Below, in pieces: positions 47,105 through 59,594 of a stretch of DNA of 64,000 bases (its first letter is position 1; each line of letters starts with the position of its first letter). Source of the DNA: Gyrodactylus bullatarudis (lineage: Eukaryota > Platyhelminthes > Monogenea > Gyrodactylidea > Gyrodactylidae). Where the stretch lies: contig SSNU01000024.1 in the NCBI GenBank assembly GCA_012064415.1, forward strand, positions 187,812 to 251,811, read 5' to 3'. The notes under the pieces were generated by a model that made no database searches, was not told the DNA's origin, and worked only from the letters and a program-made list of their open reading frames with translations. A program made the translations under genes and the position numbers.

Positions 47105-48280
47105 ATGGGTTACACTTTTTGCTGTTGTGAAAATGCTAATAAAGATGGTTCAAGTAAAAACTTGAAAAACTGCTCTTGTGACTGTCATGACTTTGACATG
47201 GCCGTATCGCAACTGATTTCACTCAAGTCAAAATTCTCCGTAGCAAATTATCTTCTCAAGTTTGCCAATGCATTAGATGACCGTCTACGATCAATAACTT
47301 TGGTTAAATTACGGAGTAAAAATATTTATATAGTTTTCTTCGGTATTTGGAACGCAATCCTAGTTATCCTTGGGTCATACGGATGGCTTTTTACATTGCT
47401 TAATCTCTTTATATTTTATCCTCTCTTCTTCCATTTCCAACACAAAGTTCTCGAGTTAAGAATAAGTCAATGTAAGATAAAGATTCAAAATGCTCTAAAA
47501 AATCCTCAAGTCAATCCTAATTTTCGGGAAGAGAATAGCTTCAAAAAGGTCTACAAGTCCAATGGTAACTATCAGCTGTTCATGCTCGTTGTGTACTCCT
47601 TTTGGCTCTTAAATATGACTGTGGGAATGACAGTTATCCACAGACTCTATCTATATGAAATTATGTTCTCTGTAACTGGATATTTATTAGTATTCCTTGC
47701 AGCTAAACGATTGAAAAAAATGAATTCTAGAAAAAGTTTCGAATTAATCCAATCGGAGAATTTATTAAAGGTCCTTCTCGAGGGTCAGTCAAGGATCACC
47801 CATGGTGACAAGTTCTGCCTCGGCTGCTCAAAGTGGACAAGTCCGGATGTCTTGTTCCACTCGAAGCTTTTGAACTGCTGTGTCAGGACGATTCATTCAA
47901 AATGTTATTCCCTCATTTTGGTATTGCTCATTCTGACCAATTTCTATTCAATACACCTCTCGCTTACCTCAATCTGTACGCCGAGATTTGTCCTAGGCTA
48001 CTTTCTTGTAGCCTCAGACTGTTCATCCCTCTTTGACGACTACGCATTTGCCTATGTAACAACAGAATTATCTATTATTTGCCTCTTTACATTAGTCTTG
48101 ATGATGCATTGTATCCAAACAATCCTCATCCAGTACAGACAGGGTCGATTATGCTGGACCCTACCACAGCTACTTGAAATGACTCAAAATGGAGTTCTAG
48201 TCAAAATTCCACAGACTGTAAATGCTAAGCCGCCGGGTATGCCTGACAGGAATGACGTTATATTAACAATTGAGAATTAA
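47105..48280 (+). CDS. Unrecognised multi-pass membrane protein
   Basis: An intronless frame of 391 codons. A Cys-rich N-terminus (CCCENAN, CSCDCHD) resembles palmitoylated or metal-binding termini. About six to seven hydrophobic segments follow: two around residues 75-115, two around 160-200, and three around 265-350. A second Cys cluster (KFCLGCSKW, LNCCVRTIHSKC) precedes the last three. The C-terminal tail is short. I do not recognise the family; the two Cys clusters and the helix layout are the visible features. It overlaps nothing and ends 144 bp before the intermediate filament stop. Confidence 0.6.
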   Translation: MGYTFCCCENANKDGSSKNLKNCSCDCHDFDMAVSQLISLKSKFSVANYLLKFANALDDRLRSITLVKLRSKNIYIVFFGIWNAILVILGSYGWLFTLLNLFIFYPLFFHFQHKVLELRISQCKIKIQNALKNPQVNPNFREENSFKKVYKSNGNYQLFMLVVYSFWLLNMTVGMTVIHRLYLYEIMFSVTGYLLVFLAAKRLKKMNSRKSFELIQSENLLKVLLEGQSRITHGDKFCLGCSKWTSPDVLFHSKLLNCCVRTIHSKCYSLILVLLILTNFYSIHLSLTSICTPRFVLGYFLVASDCSSLFDDYAFAYVTTELSIICLFTLVLMMHCIQTILIQYRQGRLCWTLPQLLEMTQNGVLVKIPQTVNAKPPGMPDRNDVILTIEN

Positions 48281-48424
48281 GAACCGAGAGATTCTTTTGA
48301 ACAGATTTTTGAAAATATATAAATGAATTTTATTTCAAATGTGAATTCAATTCCAAAAAATTTTACAAAATTGACGTTAGCTTGTAGATAGATACAGACA
48401 AACAGAGTGAGTTTGCTATGTGGA

Positions 48425-51400
48425 TTACGCAAGGCCCATGTGATAGATTGTTCTCTGAGTATGCGAGGCACGTTCCTGCAGATAAGAAAAGCAAATTTTA
48501 ATTCCTAAATTAGAATGGATCGATAAGACAAAATGTTTCTTAATAATAGTCCAAGTATTTTTAAATTCTATTGGTCGATATTAATTAGCATTAGAACAAA
48601 GTTCAATGGAACAATTCAAATGAAAACATACTTCTCCTTCAGAGTTGAGAAGTACTGTCCTCACATAGGTGCCAGTGCCCCAGGAGTTCTCGGAAGATTC
48701 CAAATCCTTCGAGGCCGACAATGGACGTAGGTTCTTGGCCCAAATCTAATAATTGGAGAGATCATTTCATTGGTCAATTTTCTGTCTCATAAGCCAATCA
48801 GAGCTTCAGAGTTGAAAGCATACTTTGGTAGTAGTAGAAGGAGTTGCTCATTATTATATTCATTACAGAAGTTCTTATTGCATATAATGTGTAGAGAGTT
48901 AGACATAGAACAACAATCAAAAAACTCGCGAAAGAGATTGTTTTTCGGTACATGAAATTCTTCGTCTTTATTGATTATCTTTTCTTCATTTGCTAACAAA
49001 GCTCTAAAGTCAACAGTTAGCAAATAGCAGCCACACTTTTAACTACAGCCTGCTTTTAAAAAAAGATTGCTACTTGAACAGCTGAAATGAAACTATCAAG
49101 ATTGTTGTGAGAAAGAAAAATAAACAAAAAATCATTGATCATGATCTTGGAAGCTCTCTGAACCAGGGTTAAATATCTTTGAGTTCTTAAGTTATGACCA
49201 TTGGGTGAGAGACACTGGAGAGTGGGAATTCTCAAGGGTGTCATAATTGTCAGAGCAGTAAACAAGAAAAATTATTAGAGAATTTAAAGGATACAGTTTA
49301 GAACTAACCTTGGCTGTTCGACCTCTTCCATCTGGTTCAAGGATAATATTCTGAGGGATTGTATAGGTGACAACGCTTCGATCGTGGTCTATGTGACGGA
49401 CAATCTTCATTCCACTGATGTCCTCTCTCTAAATTGAATTGAGAATTTAGTTCAGATGTGCATCTCTAGTGTTTAGTGAATCGGAGTGTCAATTGATGTA
49501 TTTACGTACCTTTTTGCCGTTATTCTCGAGGACAATGAATTTACCGTCGGGGGAACATTCACTGATGGAGATGTTACCCTTGGCACTTCTGGTGTAAGTC
49601 GTCTTACTGGACCCCTCACTCTTGGAATAGCCGTTACCTATTAAATACGTTTAAATAAAGAGATCATTATAATAATGTAGATTGAAGGTTTAATGGAAAT
49701 TTCAGATTAGCATAATGAAATCATATTACACTGTAGACATTAAGAAAGCATACCAATTGAAGTCTTGCATCCATAACTGCAATAAAAGAAAAAGAGGCAA
49801 TCATGATAACGAAATGACGAAGAAAAAATAATGAATTTACCGGCTCTCCTCAGACTCCAAGAGTTTTCTGTAGGCAGCAATTTCAAGTTCCAGGCTTAGT
49901 TTGGCATCGACAATGGCCTGGAACTCGGTCAGAGTTCGTTCCAGTTCAATATTGGCACTGTGCAAATCCTTCTTGAGGATATTCCTCTCTAGTTCCGATT
50001 CCCGAGTCCTCTCATCAAGATCTTGGCGGGCATCGTTGAGAAGGCGTTCCAATTGGACATTCTAATAGAAAGTGTCCAAATCAATCTGTATCTGTTACTG
50101 TTAATCATGATAGTCTCAAGAATCCAGGGAATCTTGTTACTTACTATAGTAACAAGTTTAGCTGATAATAAGTAATCTTTTGACTTTGAATACATTTAGA
50201 AAATTGGATTTTTTTTCTCTTCGAGAATCGACTTTCCTTCTCAAGAATTGGTTTTACACCTGAATTTTCAAATTTTTATTAACAAGAAACCAATTGAGAT
50301 GGATTTAAAATAAATTCATTCAAAAACCTAAATATTACAAGTGGAAAATATTAGAGCGTCAATCAAGCGAAATAATTATTTTGCTCTAGGTCAAATACAA
50401 GACCAACACCATCCGATGTAGAGTGTATTGTTGTTCAAATTGCCTCATTTACATGCAAAAATATCCCCATAGGTGAAAGCTAGAAGACCTCAAAGTTGAA
50501 ATGATCCTCGCTTAGATTTCAAAAAATGCATTATATTTCGCTTGATTGACGCTCTATATTTTATTAATTCAACTTGTAATGTATACAGGCTTTTGAATGA
50601 ATATATTGTAAATCTAACTAAATTGATTTCCTTTTAATAAAAATGTGAGAATTCAGGTGAAAACCCAATTTAGAATCAAAATAATGAAACGAACAGTATT
50701 GAAAAGGAAAGACGATTATCATTGGTTGCTGTTAAAAGTCCAAAGATGACTCACGAGGATATGGACCTTTTAAATTTAATTTATAGATCTTTCAAAAATA
50801 TTCTAAACGATTATAAAATTGCCTTTTTTTAGATTAACAGGCTTGAATTCTTTGTTTTTTGAGCATTGAGGTTCCACACATGCCAACCCACTTGAGTGTA
50901 GCCATCACTCACGTCATGTAAATTAACAAAAATGTTTAGAAAATTAGTTTCTTTATTTTCATTGGATGGATTCGAAACTAGAGATTTTTTGAAAATGAGC
51001 TGTTTATTTTATAGGCTGAAATTGGCAAATTTCGACGTTTTACCGGCCTTCTTACAATATTGATAATAATAACTATTAGCTAATTAACATCTAATTTTGT
51101 AAAGGCATCTAAGGTTCTATTGATGTATTAAAAATCAAAAGATTACTTATTATCAGCTAAACTAGAGACTATCAGATAAAAACAAGTTTAACTGAATTAC
51201 CAGGACTCGTAAAAATATCAAGAGTACCAACAAGATTAACAGTAACATATCGATATAATCGATAACTAACTCTTGCTTCCAAGTCCGGCAGCCTTTTTCT
51301 CAGTTCGATAATCTGATTTTTAATCCGATTGTTCTCTTCGCGTAGCTGAGTTGATTCAAAGTTTCCGCGCACCGAAGTGCTACGGACATCTTGTATTTTC

Positions 51401-52568
51401 AACTGATAGAAACTCTCCAGTTCCCCACGGATCATCTCGAGTTTGTTGTCATACTCGATTTGGATGTCACGGAGAGCCTGGGACATTTCATTCTTCCAAA
51501 AGTCCCGATTCTCCTGCGTTGTATCTCGACATGCGAGAGTGGATAGCTCTTTGATCTCTGACTCGTGAACTTGTCGTACAAAAGTAAGTTCATCCCGCAG
51601 GGATTGCACTTCATTTTCCACATTCAAATGGGCCATTGTCTCCCCATCAAGGTCCTATGATCATTATTAAAAAAGAGGGTTTTTGATTTACATTTTAAAT
51701 TTAATTACTGATTTAACGTTTTTCAATTCATCCCGGAGTCGGCGTAGGTCTGACTTGTGTCGGTTACGCTCCTCGACAAAGTTGACCATCTTCCTCCTGA
51801 GTGAGTTGAGCTCGGCTTCACTTTCCGAGAGTTGCTGGTTGAGTCGCTCGTTTAACTGACGCTCAGACGATAACTGTCGGTGAGTCTCATCCATTCTAAT
51901 AGAAATTCAAATTCATATTTTGCTCTTTTTTCTTTCTTTCAGATGTTTTTCTAATGTATTTCAAATTGCCATTTTGATGGTCCAGGGGTATAACTCACTC
52001 TTGTTGGCTCTCAACAGCGGCCTCCTCAAGGGCATTAATCTTGAGTTCAAGTTCTGCCCGGGTCCTCTCGGCAGAATTGAGAAGTTGACGTAACTGCTCC
52101 ATTTCAACGCCGTACATTGCCTTGATCCTCTCGGTCTCTTTGCCCCATCTTTCCCTGAGCGAGTTCAACTCATTGGCTAATTTTCGGTTCTGAGCGTCCA
52201 GGAATCTAACCTAGATTGAGGATTATTCATGGTTACACTTTCAACCCGAACTATTTCGTGAGACCAACTTTTTCAATGTAATTGGCAAAGCGTTCGTTGA
52301 GCTGTTGGAGGTCACGCTTATCTTTCTCCCTTCCCTGGATGATCGTGTTCACCCCGGCTGGCATAAAGCATCCAGTGTTGGTCGAGCACAATGGAAGAGT
52401 TGCAGACCTCCATCCAGTTCCCATGGCCGATGAACGACCACACAGAGAGTTCTGACTCAAACTAGAAGGGGTCCTCTGGATAATCAAGGTCCTGCCAGTT
52501 GTTATCGGCTTGAAGCGTTCTTCATTCGGATGTGTGTTAATTAGGGAAGTTGTGGATACTTGACGCAT
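48425..52568 (-). CDS. Cytoplasmic intermediate filament protein with lamin-type tail
   Basis: Ten exons (52269-52568, 51999-52210, 51718-51895, 51271-51654, 49841-50061, 49754-49776, 49510-49637, 49309-49428, 48632-48745, 48425-48475) give 576 residues. A Ser/Thr-rich head leads to a coiled-coil rod that opens with LQQLNERFANYIEKV. Coil 1B has the lamin length typical of protostome IFs. The rod closes with the IF signature LEIAAYRKLLESEE. The tail is a lamin Ig-fold domain (DGKFIVLENNG, SWGTGTYVRTVLLNSEGEERA). No CaaX box or nuclear signal like that of a true lamin is present; the protein ends YHMGLA, so a cytoplasmic filament is inferred. The large intron before 49841 carries nested inverted repeats. 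An alternative longer N-terminus may exist (see 52685-53802). Confidence 0.9.
50150..51175. mobile_element. Nested inverted repeats in an IF-gene intron
   Basis: The outer arms share TTTAGCTGATAATAAGTAAT at about 50155 and its reverse complement at about 51150. The inner arms (50215-50375 and 50535-50720) are also mutual reverse complements, including AGAGCGTCAATCAAGCGAAA. No transposase frame is present. It looks like a foldback or TIR element, possibly one inside another, that enlarged this intron to about 1.2 kb. Confidence 0.65.
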
Positions 52569-52684
52569 TGTAGTCGACCCATTTGAACTGACGACTTGGT
52601 TCTACATACATTTTAAGTGGGAAAAAATCAGAATTTACTTTAATTATTCTCAAAGAGTCCGATATGATGATGATGATGATTTAC

Positions 52685-53802
52685 CTGATCGGATTTCGGG
52701 AAGTTCTGATTGGTTGGAGAGCTAACACCGTTTTTCAAGCCATTATTCGTCTGATTTTGTTGCTGGGACTCGGACGAATCCATAAATCTTATACTCTTAG
52801 GAATTGTATGACTGTTGTAGGCACCAGGTGTGTTGAAGTTCAAGTGTTCCTCTTTCGTCTTGCCGCAGAGACTCTCACCCACCTGGTTGTCAGGGCAATT
52901 GTTGTTATTTTCGTCCTCCAGGTCTTTTCCTGTCAAAGATATTTTTGAGGGGACAGTTTTCTTGAGGTTATAATTCGTCTTTGCAATCCCAACGGGACAG
53001 CAAGACTCAAGATCCGAGATCAATTTTGACTTGAGTGACAGGCTTGTCTGAAAATTCTTCTTCGAATGTTGTTCAGTGACTAGATCGGCTAAATTCGGGC
53101 TTGCCTGTTGCTTGTCGATAATTTCAGCAACCTTTTCTGCGTTGCTATTGATCAGGGCCAACTGGTTGAGGTCAATTTCAGGATGGGAAATGATACTCTG
53201 TTGGTCTGAATCGACCTCAATGCTGTCTTCCTCTTCCAACTCGGAGACAACCTGATTTCCTTCTAAAGTTCAAAGTAAGATGGATAAATTTCTGAAATTA
53301 TCTGATCATCTTATTAATAATATTAAAACTAACCTAAAGTGTCAAATTTGTTGTAAATATTGAAAGTGGTGCTCTCAGATGTTTTCTTGATACTACTCAG
53401 CTCAATCGACGTGTCCTCGGATATTTCAATCAGCTCCTCTGGACAACTCTCCAAGACCTGATCACACGTGTCTAATGTGGAGGGGTAATTTTGAATTCTA
53501 GCAGCTGTATTGAAATCACTAACTGGCGCCGATTTGATCTCTAACCCAGGGGATATCGTTGAGAGGTTGGTTTTGTACGAGGAGTTTGTTGTAGTAGCTG
53601 TGTTGGTGAGATTACGCTTTCGAGGTTCTTCAACTTCGTTCAAAGTCGGCGCCTCGGAATGGCAGTATTTTTGGCCACTCAAGTGACTTGAAAAGTTTGA
53701 GAATAAGGAAGCAACTGAAGATTCTGTCGATGGGCCAACAAAGAGACTTATTGATTGAGTAATTTCGAAGATGAAACAAGACGGTAAATGAAAAAAATCT
53801 CC
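52685..53802 (-). CDS. Acidic, disordered exons: possible N-terminal extension of the IF gene
   Basis: Exons 53334-53802 and 52685-53262 form one frame of about 349 codons, low in aromatic residues and rich in Ser, Asn, Glu and Gln (e.g. SESQQQNQTNNGLKNG). The donor at 52684 joins in frame to an acceptor at 52602 (AACCAAG...), which leads directly into the IF head upstream of ATG 52568. Without that splice the frame ends a few codons on (after HHHHHI...). An initiating exon was not settled: the only nearby candidate (ATG 53938) does not keep frame. It is either a long-head IF isoform or a separate unrecognised gene. Confidence 0.5.
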
Positions 53803-54430
53803 CTGTTACTGTTGGCTTCAACAATTCAAAAGATGCCAGAGTCTAAAAGCAAGGAAATCTTTACTTTGAATGATAAAGGTCCTTGCAGATTGTTGACAAT
53901 AGTAAAAATGAAGAGATTTGATGATATGTAAACGACATAGAAGATGCTCTTTTTTACAGATTTACTACAATACAAAAGTAACAGAACCAAGACCGTGTTT
54001 GGGTGTGATTATTATTTTGTAGTTTTCAGTTATTTTTCAGTGATAACTCGATGTATTTTCACACAAAGATGAAAATACGTTCTTTGTCAGATCAGTTATC
54101 TTTATCACTGAGTATGAGATCCGGTCAAAATAAATCCTTAAGATTCTTAAGAATCTCAACTTGAGATTCTCAAGATTTACAGTGTCCTTAAGCAAGACAA
54201 AAAATCACATTTATGAGTTATGGACTAGTTCCTTTATTAATTATCAAGCTTTGTATAATGGCCAGTGACCAAATGGAAATGAGCCTAAACTAAATCCATG
54301 TCAGCTTTTAGTAAAAGCCTTTTACTTAAAAAATTTTAAATTAGGTTTTTCAACACATTTGAACTAAATAATCCGAGTCAGTGTTCAAAATGCTAGCAAC
54401 TGGATTTTCAATTGACCACATTTTTAAAAA
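53803..54430. other. Intergenic, possible first exon not resolved
   Basis: Holds the unseen 5' end of the gene to the left and the promoter of PIH1D1 to the right. No repeat or RNA feature was recognised. Confidence 0.4.
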
Positions 54431-55318
54431 ATGTCTAATAAAAATAACTCAAATTTCCTCGAGTCTACTGGGACAGACTACTCTGAGGAGTTACTCAACA
54501 ATTTCCGGCTCAAGAAAGAAGACGTGGAGGATGATAAAATTTCAGAAATCTTGCCGAAGCCTGGCATTTGTGTCAAGACAAAAGACTCGGAAGGAAAGAA
54601 AATTTTTGTAAACATTTGCCAGGGCGAGGCTATTCCTGCCCCTCTCAATATTACAGAGGAAGAACTTTGCCGGCAGATTGAGCTGGATGATGATAGTCCT
54701 CCTTCTTTTAAAATTCCCATGTCCATCGGTGACTCACACGATGAGATGGACAAATCGAACAACTTCTGCATTGCCTACGACATTGTGATTAACCCAGCCT
54801 TCCTCAACAAGGTCAAGTCCTCTTCCGTATTCGAGGCATTCCTGATGACAGTCATCATCGAGGGATTAGAGTCAAAGTTTTCCCTGTCCCTAGTCAAGGA
54901 ATGGACCGTCTTGAAGAATCGAAATTATCTCGGCCAGCTTCCGCCAAAAGTGCAGAATATAAAGATCAAAAAGAAGCCCATGATTATTGATCTTGGCCCT
55001 CAGAGGGAGACCTCAGTTGAGAAGAGTTCTATCCCTGTAGTTAGGGCTATTCGTCCAAAGTACTCGGCCGATTCCATATGCACAGACTCTGGGAATATTT
55101 TGTCCCTTGAGATAGTCCTCGACAAGTTGAGGTCTAGTCAAGGCCTCGATTTATCCCTCTCTCGAGACTATCTGCATTTGAGGACAAGGTCAGAAATTTA
55201 TGAGTTGTGTCTTAGGCTGAATTATCCTGTCCTAGAGGATACATGCAAGGCAAATTTTGACAGGGACACTCGGGTCCTTCATCTAATAGCCACCTTGGCA
55301 CAAGATTCAAATGGTTAG
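54431..55318 (+). CDS. PIH1D1: PIH1D1-like R2TP/HSP90 adaptor
   Basis: An intronless frame of 295 codons. The PIH1 N-terminal domain (residues about 35-170) shows PGICVKTKDSEGKKIFVNIC, ITEEELCRQIELDD, IPMSIGD, AYDIVINPAF and VKEWTVLKNRNYLG. The C-terminal CS-like half (DKLRSSQGLDLSLSRDYLHL) follows. In the family the PIH domain binds DSDD/DpSDD phosphopeptides (TEL2, MRE11) and links RUVBL1/2, RPAP3 and HSP90 in the R2TP complex for assembling snoRNPs, RNA polymerases and PIKKs. Basic residues for phosphopeptide binding were not individually verified. It is divergent from the gene on its left. Confidence 0.9.
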   Translation: MSNKNNSNFLESTGTDYSEELLNNFRLKKEDVEDDKISEILPKPGICVKTKDSEGKKIFVNICQGEAIPAPLNITEEELCRQIELDDDSPPSFKIPMSIGDSHDEMDKSNNFCIAYDIVINPAFLNKVKSSSVFEAFLMTVIIEGLESKFSLSLVKEWTVLKNRNYLGQLPPKVQNIKIKKKPMIIDLGPQRETSVEKSSIPVVRAIRPKYSADSICTDSGNILSLEIVLDKLRSSQGLDLSLSRDYLHLRTRSEIYELCLRLNYPVLEDTCKANFDRDTRVLHLIATLAQDSNG

Positions 55319-55838
55319 GAATAAAACTACCATTTATTTCACATTTCTCATGTATTTTTCAAGTAATTTTCAATAAACTATAGAGTTATGACAATTTTTT
55401 CCATGTTCGGTCCGACACCTCTAGGACATCACTTAGCACTTGGCATTTGTTCCGCCTGCCTAGTTTGGAAATTATTCGACAATTATTATTTCAGAATAGT
55501 CTACATGCCTCAGAGAGATGGGGAGGGAAGACAAGGAGTTCACACTACAACATGCATTGCAAGCTAAATATTAGATGAAAGCTATATAAACAACAGAGTT
55601 GGCGGGAGAAATCAAAATAATAGTGATGATATTTATTAACTCTCCTATTAATATTAATATTGATAAATAAAATAAATGAACGTGTCTCTTCCTCTCGGTG
55701 TGTCATGGAAAGATGTTGCACTATCTCTAAAATGCAAGAAAGCAAAACGAACGAGAAACATAACACAACAACGTGAGTCTAGTTGCAGGCTAAAGGATGA
55801 AAGAGGGGAGGGGGGAGAGATGTAGATGAGCATGAGAT
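55319..55838. other. Convergent 3' region of PIH1D1 and pyruvate kinase
   Basis: Two converging genes end here. It contains the PIH1D1 and PK 3' UTRs and no further supported feature. Confidence 0.45.
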
Positions 55839-57815
55839 TCAATCGTTAAAGTCCTTAATGCTTGGCACACTAACAATGGGCTTTTGTTCGTCATCTTCAA
55901 TGGTGACAACGCGAAGTGTGTTTGTGGAACCAGAGCCGGCCTTCCAACCTGTCACAATGATGACATAGTCTCCAGCATGAATGAACCGACGTTTACGTCC
56001 ATACTCGATGGCATGGTGAATTCTACGGTCCATATCATCGGTCCATTCCCCGTCTCTTGGCTCTCCATAGAATAGGGGGTGGATGCCACGGTAGAGGTGA
56101 GCTTGTCGAGCTGTCACTGCATGACGAGTAACAGCCAGGATTGGACAACGAGGTCGAAATCTAGCGATCATGTGAGCAGATCTGAAATAAATCGAAAGTA
56201 AAGAGAATTAACCTACGAGACAGATAATCAATAACAAGACAAAAAATGACCATACGCCCTCTTTTCACAGCACAGAGTTGCGAAATTTAATAAAAATTAC
56301 AGATCAAACCTAATCAATAGAGAGAATTCTATCAGGAAGAAGATTTGATTTTCTGATGAGTTTACAGACTACTAAATAGGCGCATTTACTTTTTAATACA
56401 AAGAAGAAACGTGAATGGTGAACTAACCTTCCAGTGGTTGTGATGCAGACAATGGCAGAGGCCATGCTTTGATTGGCTGCCTCAACAGCGGCTACAGCTG
56501 TTGTAACTGTTGAGTCGGTATTGCCAGCCTGAGCCAATTTCAAGTCTTCGAAATATTGATGGTGGAACATGGCAGATTCGGCTTCCCGACAAATCTGGTG
56601 CATTGTAATGACAGCCTCAAGTGGATAGAGACCTTTGGCTGTTTCCCCTGACAACATGACACAATCAGCGCCATCAAGGACAGCATTAGCAACATCACTT
56701 GACTCAGCCCTGGTGGCTCTAGGCTTGTAGGTCATAGATTCTAGCATCTGTGTAGCACAAATGACTGGCTTACCACGTCTATTGCACTGGCCAATCATCA
56801 TTTTCTGGGCTAAAAAGACTTTTTCTGGAGGTATTTCAATTCCCAAATCCCCTCGGGCCACCATGATGCCATCGGCTGCCTCGAGAATCTCGGGGAATCG
56901 GCGAACACCTTCGTGGTTTTCAATTTTTGCGATAATTTTGATATAGGCACCCTCGGGGCCGAGAATCTTGCGGATTTCCTCAATCGCTTGTGGCGACCGA
57001 ATGAAGGAAGCAAAGATCATGTCGACCTTTTGTTCAACGCCAAACTTTAAGTCGTCAATATCCTTTTGGGAGACAGCCGGGAGGTCAACAACTGCCCCGG
57101 GTAAGTTGACACCTTTCTTACTTCCCAGTTTACCACCATTCTCAATAGTACAGTCAAGATAATCTGGTCCCTTTTCACTCACAACGAGACTCATGAGTCC
57201 GTCGTCAATGAAAATCTTTGAGCCCACTGAGAGGCAGTGTACAATGTTAGGGTAGTCCACGAAAATTAACTCGTCAGAGCAGCAATTCTTTTTAGTTTCA
57301 TCCGTAGTGACTCGGATTGTTTTGCCAGTCTCAAGGGTCACTTCTCCACTACCATCCTAAAAATATTTTTATGAAATCATGAGAAGGAGGGGCAGATGTT
57401 GAAGACCTTGATAAATAAATCATCGCATGAAACTCACAGCTCCAACTAGGCCAGTTCTAATCTCAGGACCTTTTGTATCGAGGGCAATGCCAATGGGCCG
57501 ATAGACTGGCTTGAACGATTCAACAGCTTCCCTAACTAGCTTAATGGTTTCTTGGTGATATTCGTGTGAGCCATGCGAGAAATTCATTCTGGCAATATTC
57601 ATTCCATTGGCGATCATGGAATGGAGAATCTTCTTATCCCTGCAAGCTGGACCGATTGTACAAATGATGCCAGAGTTGCGGACACTAGCTGGCTCACTAT
57701 CAATGTCAAGAGAGATGACATGCTCAAGCAGATTACGAGCACAAGAAGCTTGCATTTGTTGACGCTGGACAAAGTATCCAGTCTTTTCAAAGCTAGCAGC
57801 ACTGGCCAAATTCAT
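55839..57815 (-). CDS. PKM: Pyruvate kinase
   Basis: Exons 57438-57815, 56428-57356 and 55839-56181 give 549 residues. The enzyme makes pyruvate and ATP from phosphoenolpyruvate and ADP in the last step of cytosolic glycolysis. Visible are CTIGPACRD and [10 protein letters not shown] (start of the TIM barrel), KGPEIRTG, the B domain, the active-site block [42 protein letters not shown] and [15 protein letters not shown]. The C domain ends in a strand with [15 protein letters not shown], the effector (FBP) loop region. The N-terminus starts [13 protein letters not shown]. One usual Gly is Ser in [11 protein letters not shown]. The gene symbol denotes the animal M/L type in general. Confidence 0.97.
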
Positions 57816-59594
57816 TTTATCTCTAAATTACAGAGTTTAGTCAACAAATCTTACGAATTCATTTTCGACAACTTCTCTCGTACGTGATCGGCTAGAGAGA
57901 ATTTTCAAAATTGCATTAAATAATCGCCATGAGAGATTAAAAAACTCTCCCTAAAACCTTTTGTTTAGCTCGAACAAAAAGTGATAATTCAAATTTAGTT
58001 TTGAAAATTCCTTCTTGTAAAGTATTTGTTTGAACTTTATTACATCAAATCTAGGATTAAAAAAAGCCTCTTTCATCATGCGGATATCTTTATTACTCTA
58101 TCACTGTGGATTTATTGAATTTATACTCTGAGGATTTGGATTTACAAGTACAAGATTCTCTTTTCTTCTATTGTCAATCAATCCGAGACTTGGATATAAC
58201 AGAATCAAAGTTAGTTGAACAAATATTCGCTTTCAATCCATTTTTTTGGCCTCACTCCACCACAGAATTAGAATTTTTCTATAGTTCTTAGTTTCCTAAA
58301 GTTTAGACTCTCTCTCTCCATCTTAATTGATAATATATACGGTGGATAAATAGATTATTAGCACTTTAAATGGTAATTAGAAATTGAATGTACTAGCAAA
58401 ACAATAATTCATACATCGCTTGTATAAGAAAAACAAGCTGTGCACACTACACTCTTGGATGATTCTGATGAAGTACTGATTATTATTAAGAAATTATTGT
58501 ATTTGGTAATCCGCCTACGCTTAACAACAACAAAAACAACAACAACGAAGACGATGACGACGTCAACGTCTCTGCAATGCATTCTCAATTCTTCATCTCT
58601 CTCTTTCTCCTTACTCTAAGGACTCTTTAGCCGGATGATGATGATGATGATTTTGATCTACAATAATACAAACACAGATCTCTCTATCTCTATACTCGTC
58701 TATTCTGTTTTTTATGTACGTTTGCCATACAAGTACAATGAAGTACAAGGAGAGATACCAAACTCTGATGATGTACACTTTTTCTTCCATACTTTACGTA
58801 TAGTACTGTATTATTATTATCAATGATGCACTTTAAAGTGTATTTCTATCTCTGTAGTATTAAAAATTGATCTGGATCATTCATTCCACACACAAATGTA
58901 GTGAGATCTCATTCTTGATCATTTCCAAAGCATCCATCCATCCATCTCTCTCTCTCTCGAGGTGTACTTTCCAATGTGTGTGCGTGTGTGTGTGTTTGTG
59001 TGTAGATTCTTGATTATTACTTCATGTCTCTTGCTAATACTAAAAGTTCATTGGCATGCCTACAATACTGAATTTCATCCATTTCTTGTATTATTATTTT
59101 AACACAAAAAGTACAGGATCAAGTTAAATTTATACACACACAGAGAGAGAGAGAAAGAGAGAAATAGGGAATAGGGCGAGATCGTACGCATACACACGTA
59201 CATTGTCTATTGTAATGTATTACATCTGTACGTATGTATGTACGCAATATACATAAAAAAAGGATATGTATGTTCTTGTTGATTTACAATTCATAATAAT
59301 AATAATACAAAAGATAAACTAAAAGATATAGTCAGTTTTAGCTGAACATCATCCTATATGATGAACTTTTAACGTAGATTGAAAGAGAGAAAAAAGGTGT
59401 AATAGCAATAATCGATCAGAGTGTTGTATTGCTTTTATTCCCAACAAGAAGAAGACGAAGAAGAAGAGGAAAACAGAGCAGTGAGATTAAGTAAGGGAGG
59501 AAAAAAGGTTAATTTTACACACACGATATTCTCACTCAATCACTCACTCAGTTCACATGTAATATGTAAAAGAGAATTCATTCTATAGAGGACG
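57816..59594. other. Intergenic, simple repeats, possible long 5' UTR
   Basis: Contains AAC/GAC/GAT trinucleotide tracts (58530-58560, 58636-58650), CT and GT tracts (58940-59005) and GA tracts near 59140. These may belong to the 5' UTR of the downstream gene. A 76-codon frame without ATG ends at 58291 and has no recognisable domain. Confidence 0.4.

Noticed and set aside
52663..52681. GAT/ATG trinucleotide tract as a regulatory element
   Set aside because: Short simple repeat next to a donor site; similar tracts occur elsewhere without pattern.
53865..53938. ATG exon (MSFTYHQ...) as first exon of the long IF form
   Set aside because: Joining it to the acceptor at 53803 breaks the reading frame.
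58060..58291. 76-codon plus-strand frame with coding-like composition
   Set aside because: No ATG, no recognisable domain and no clear acceptor; left as a note in the intergenic entry.
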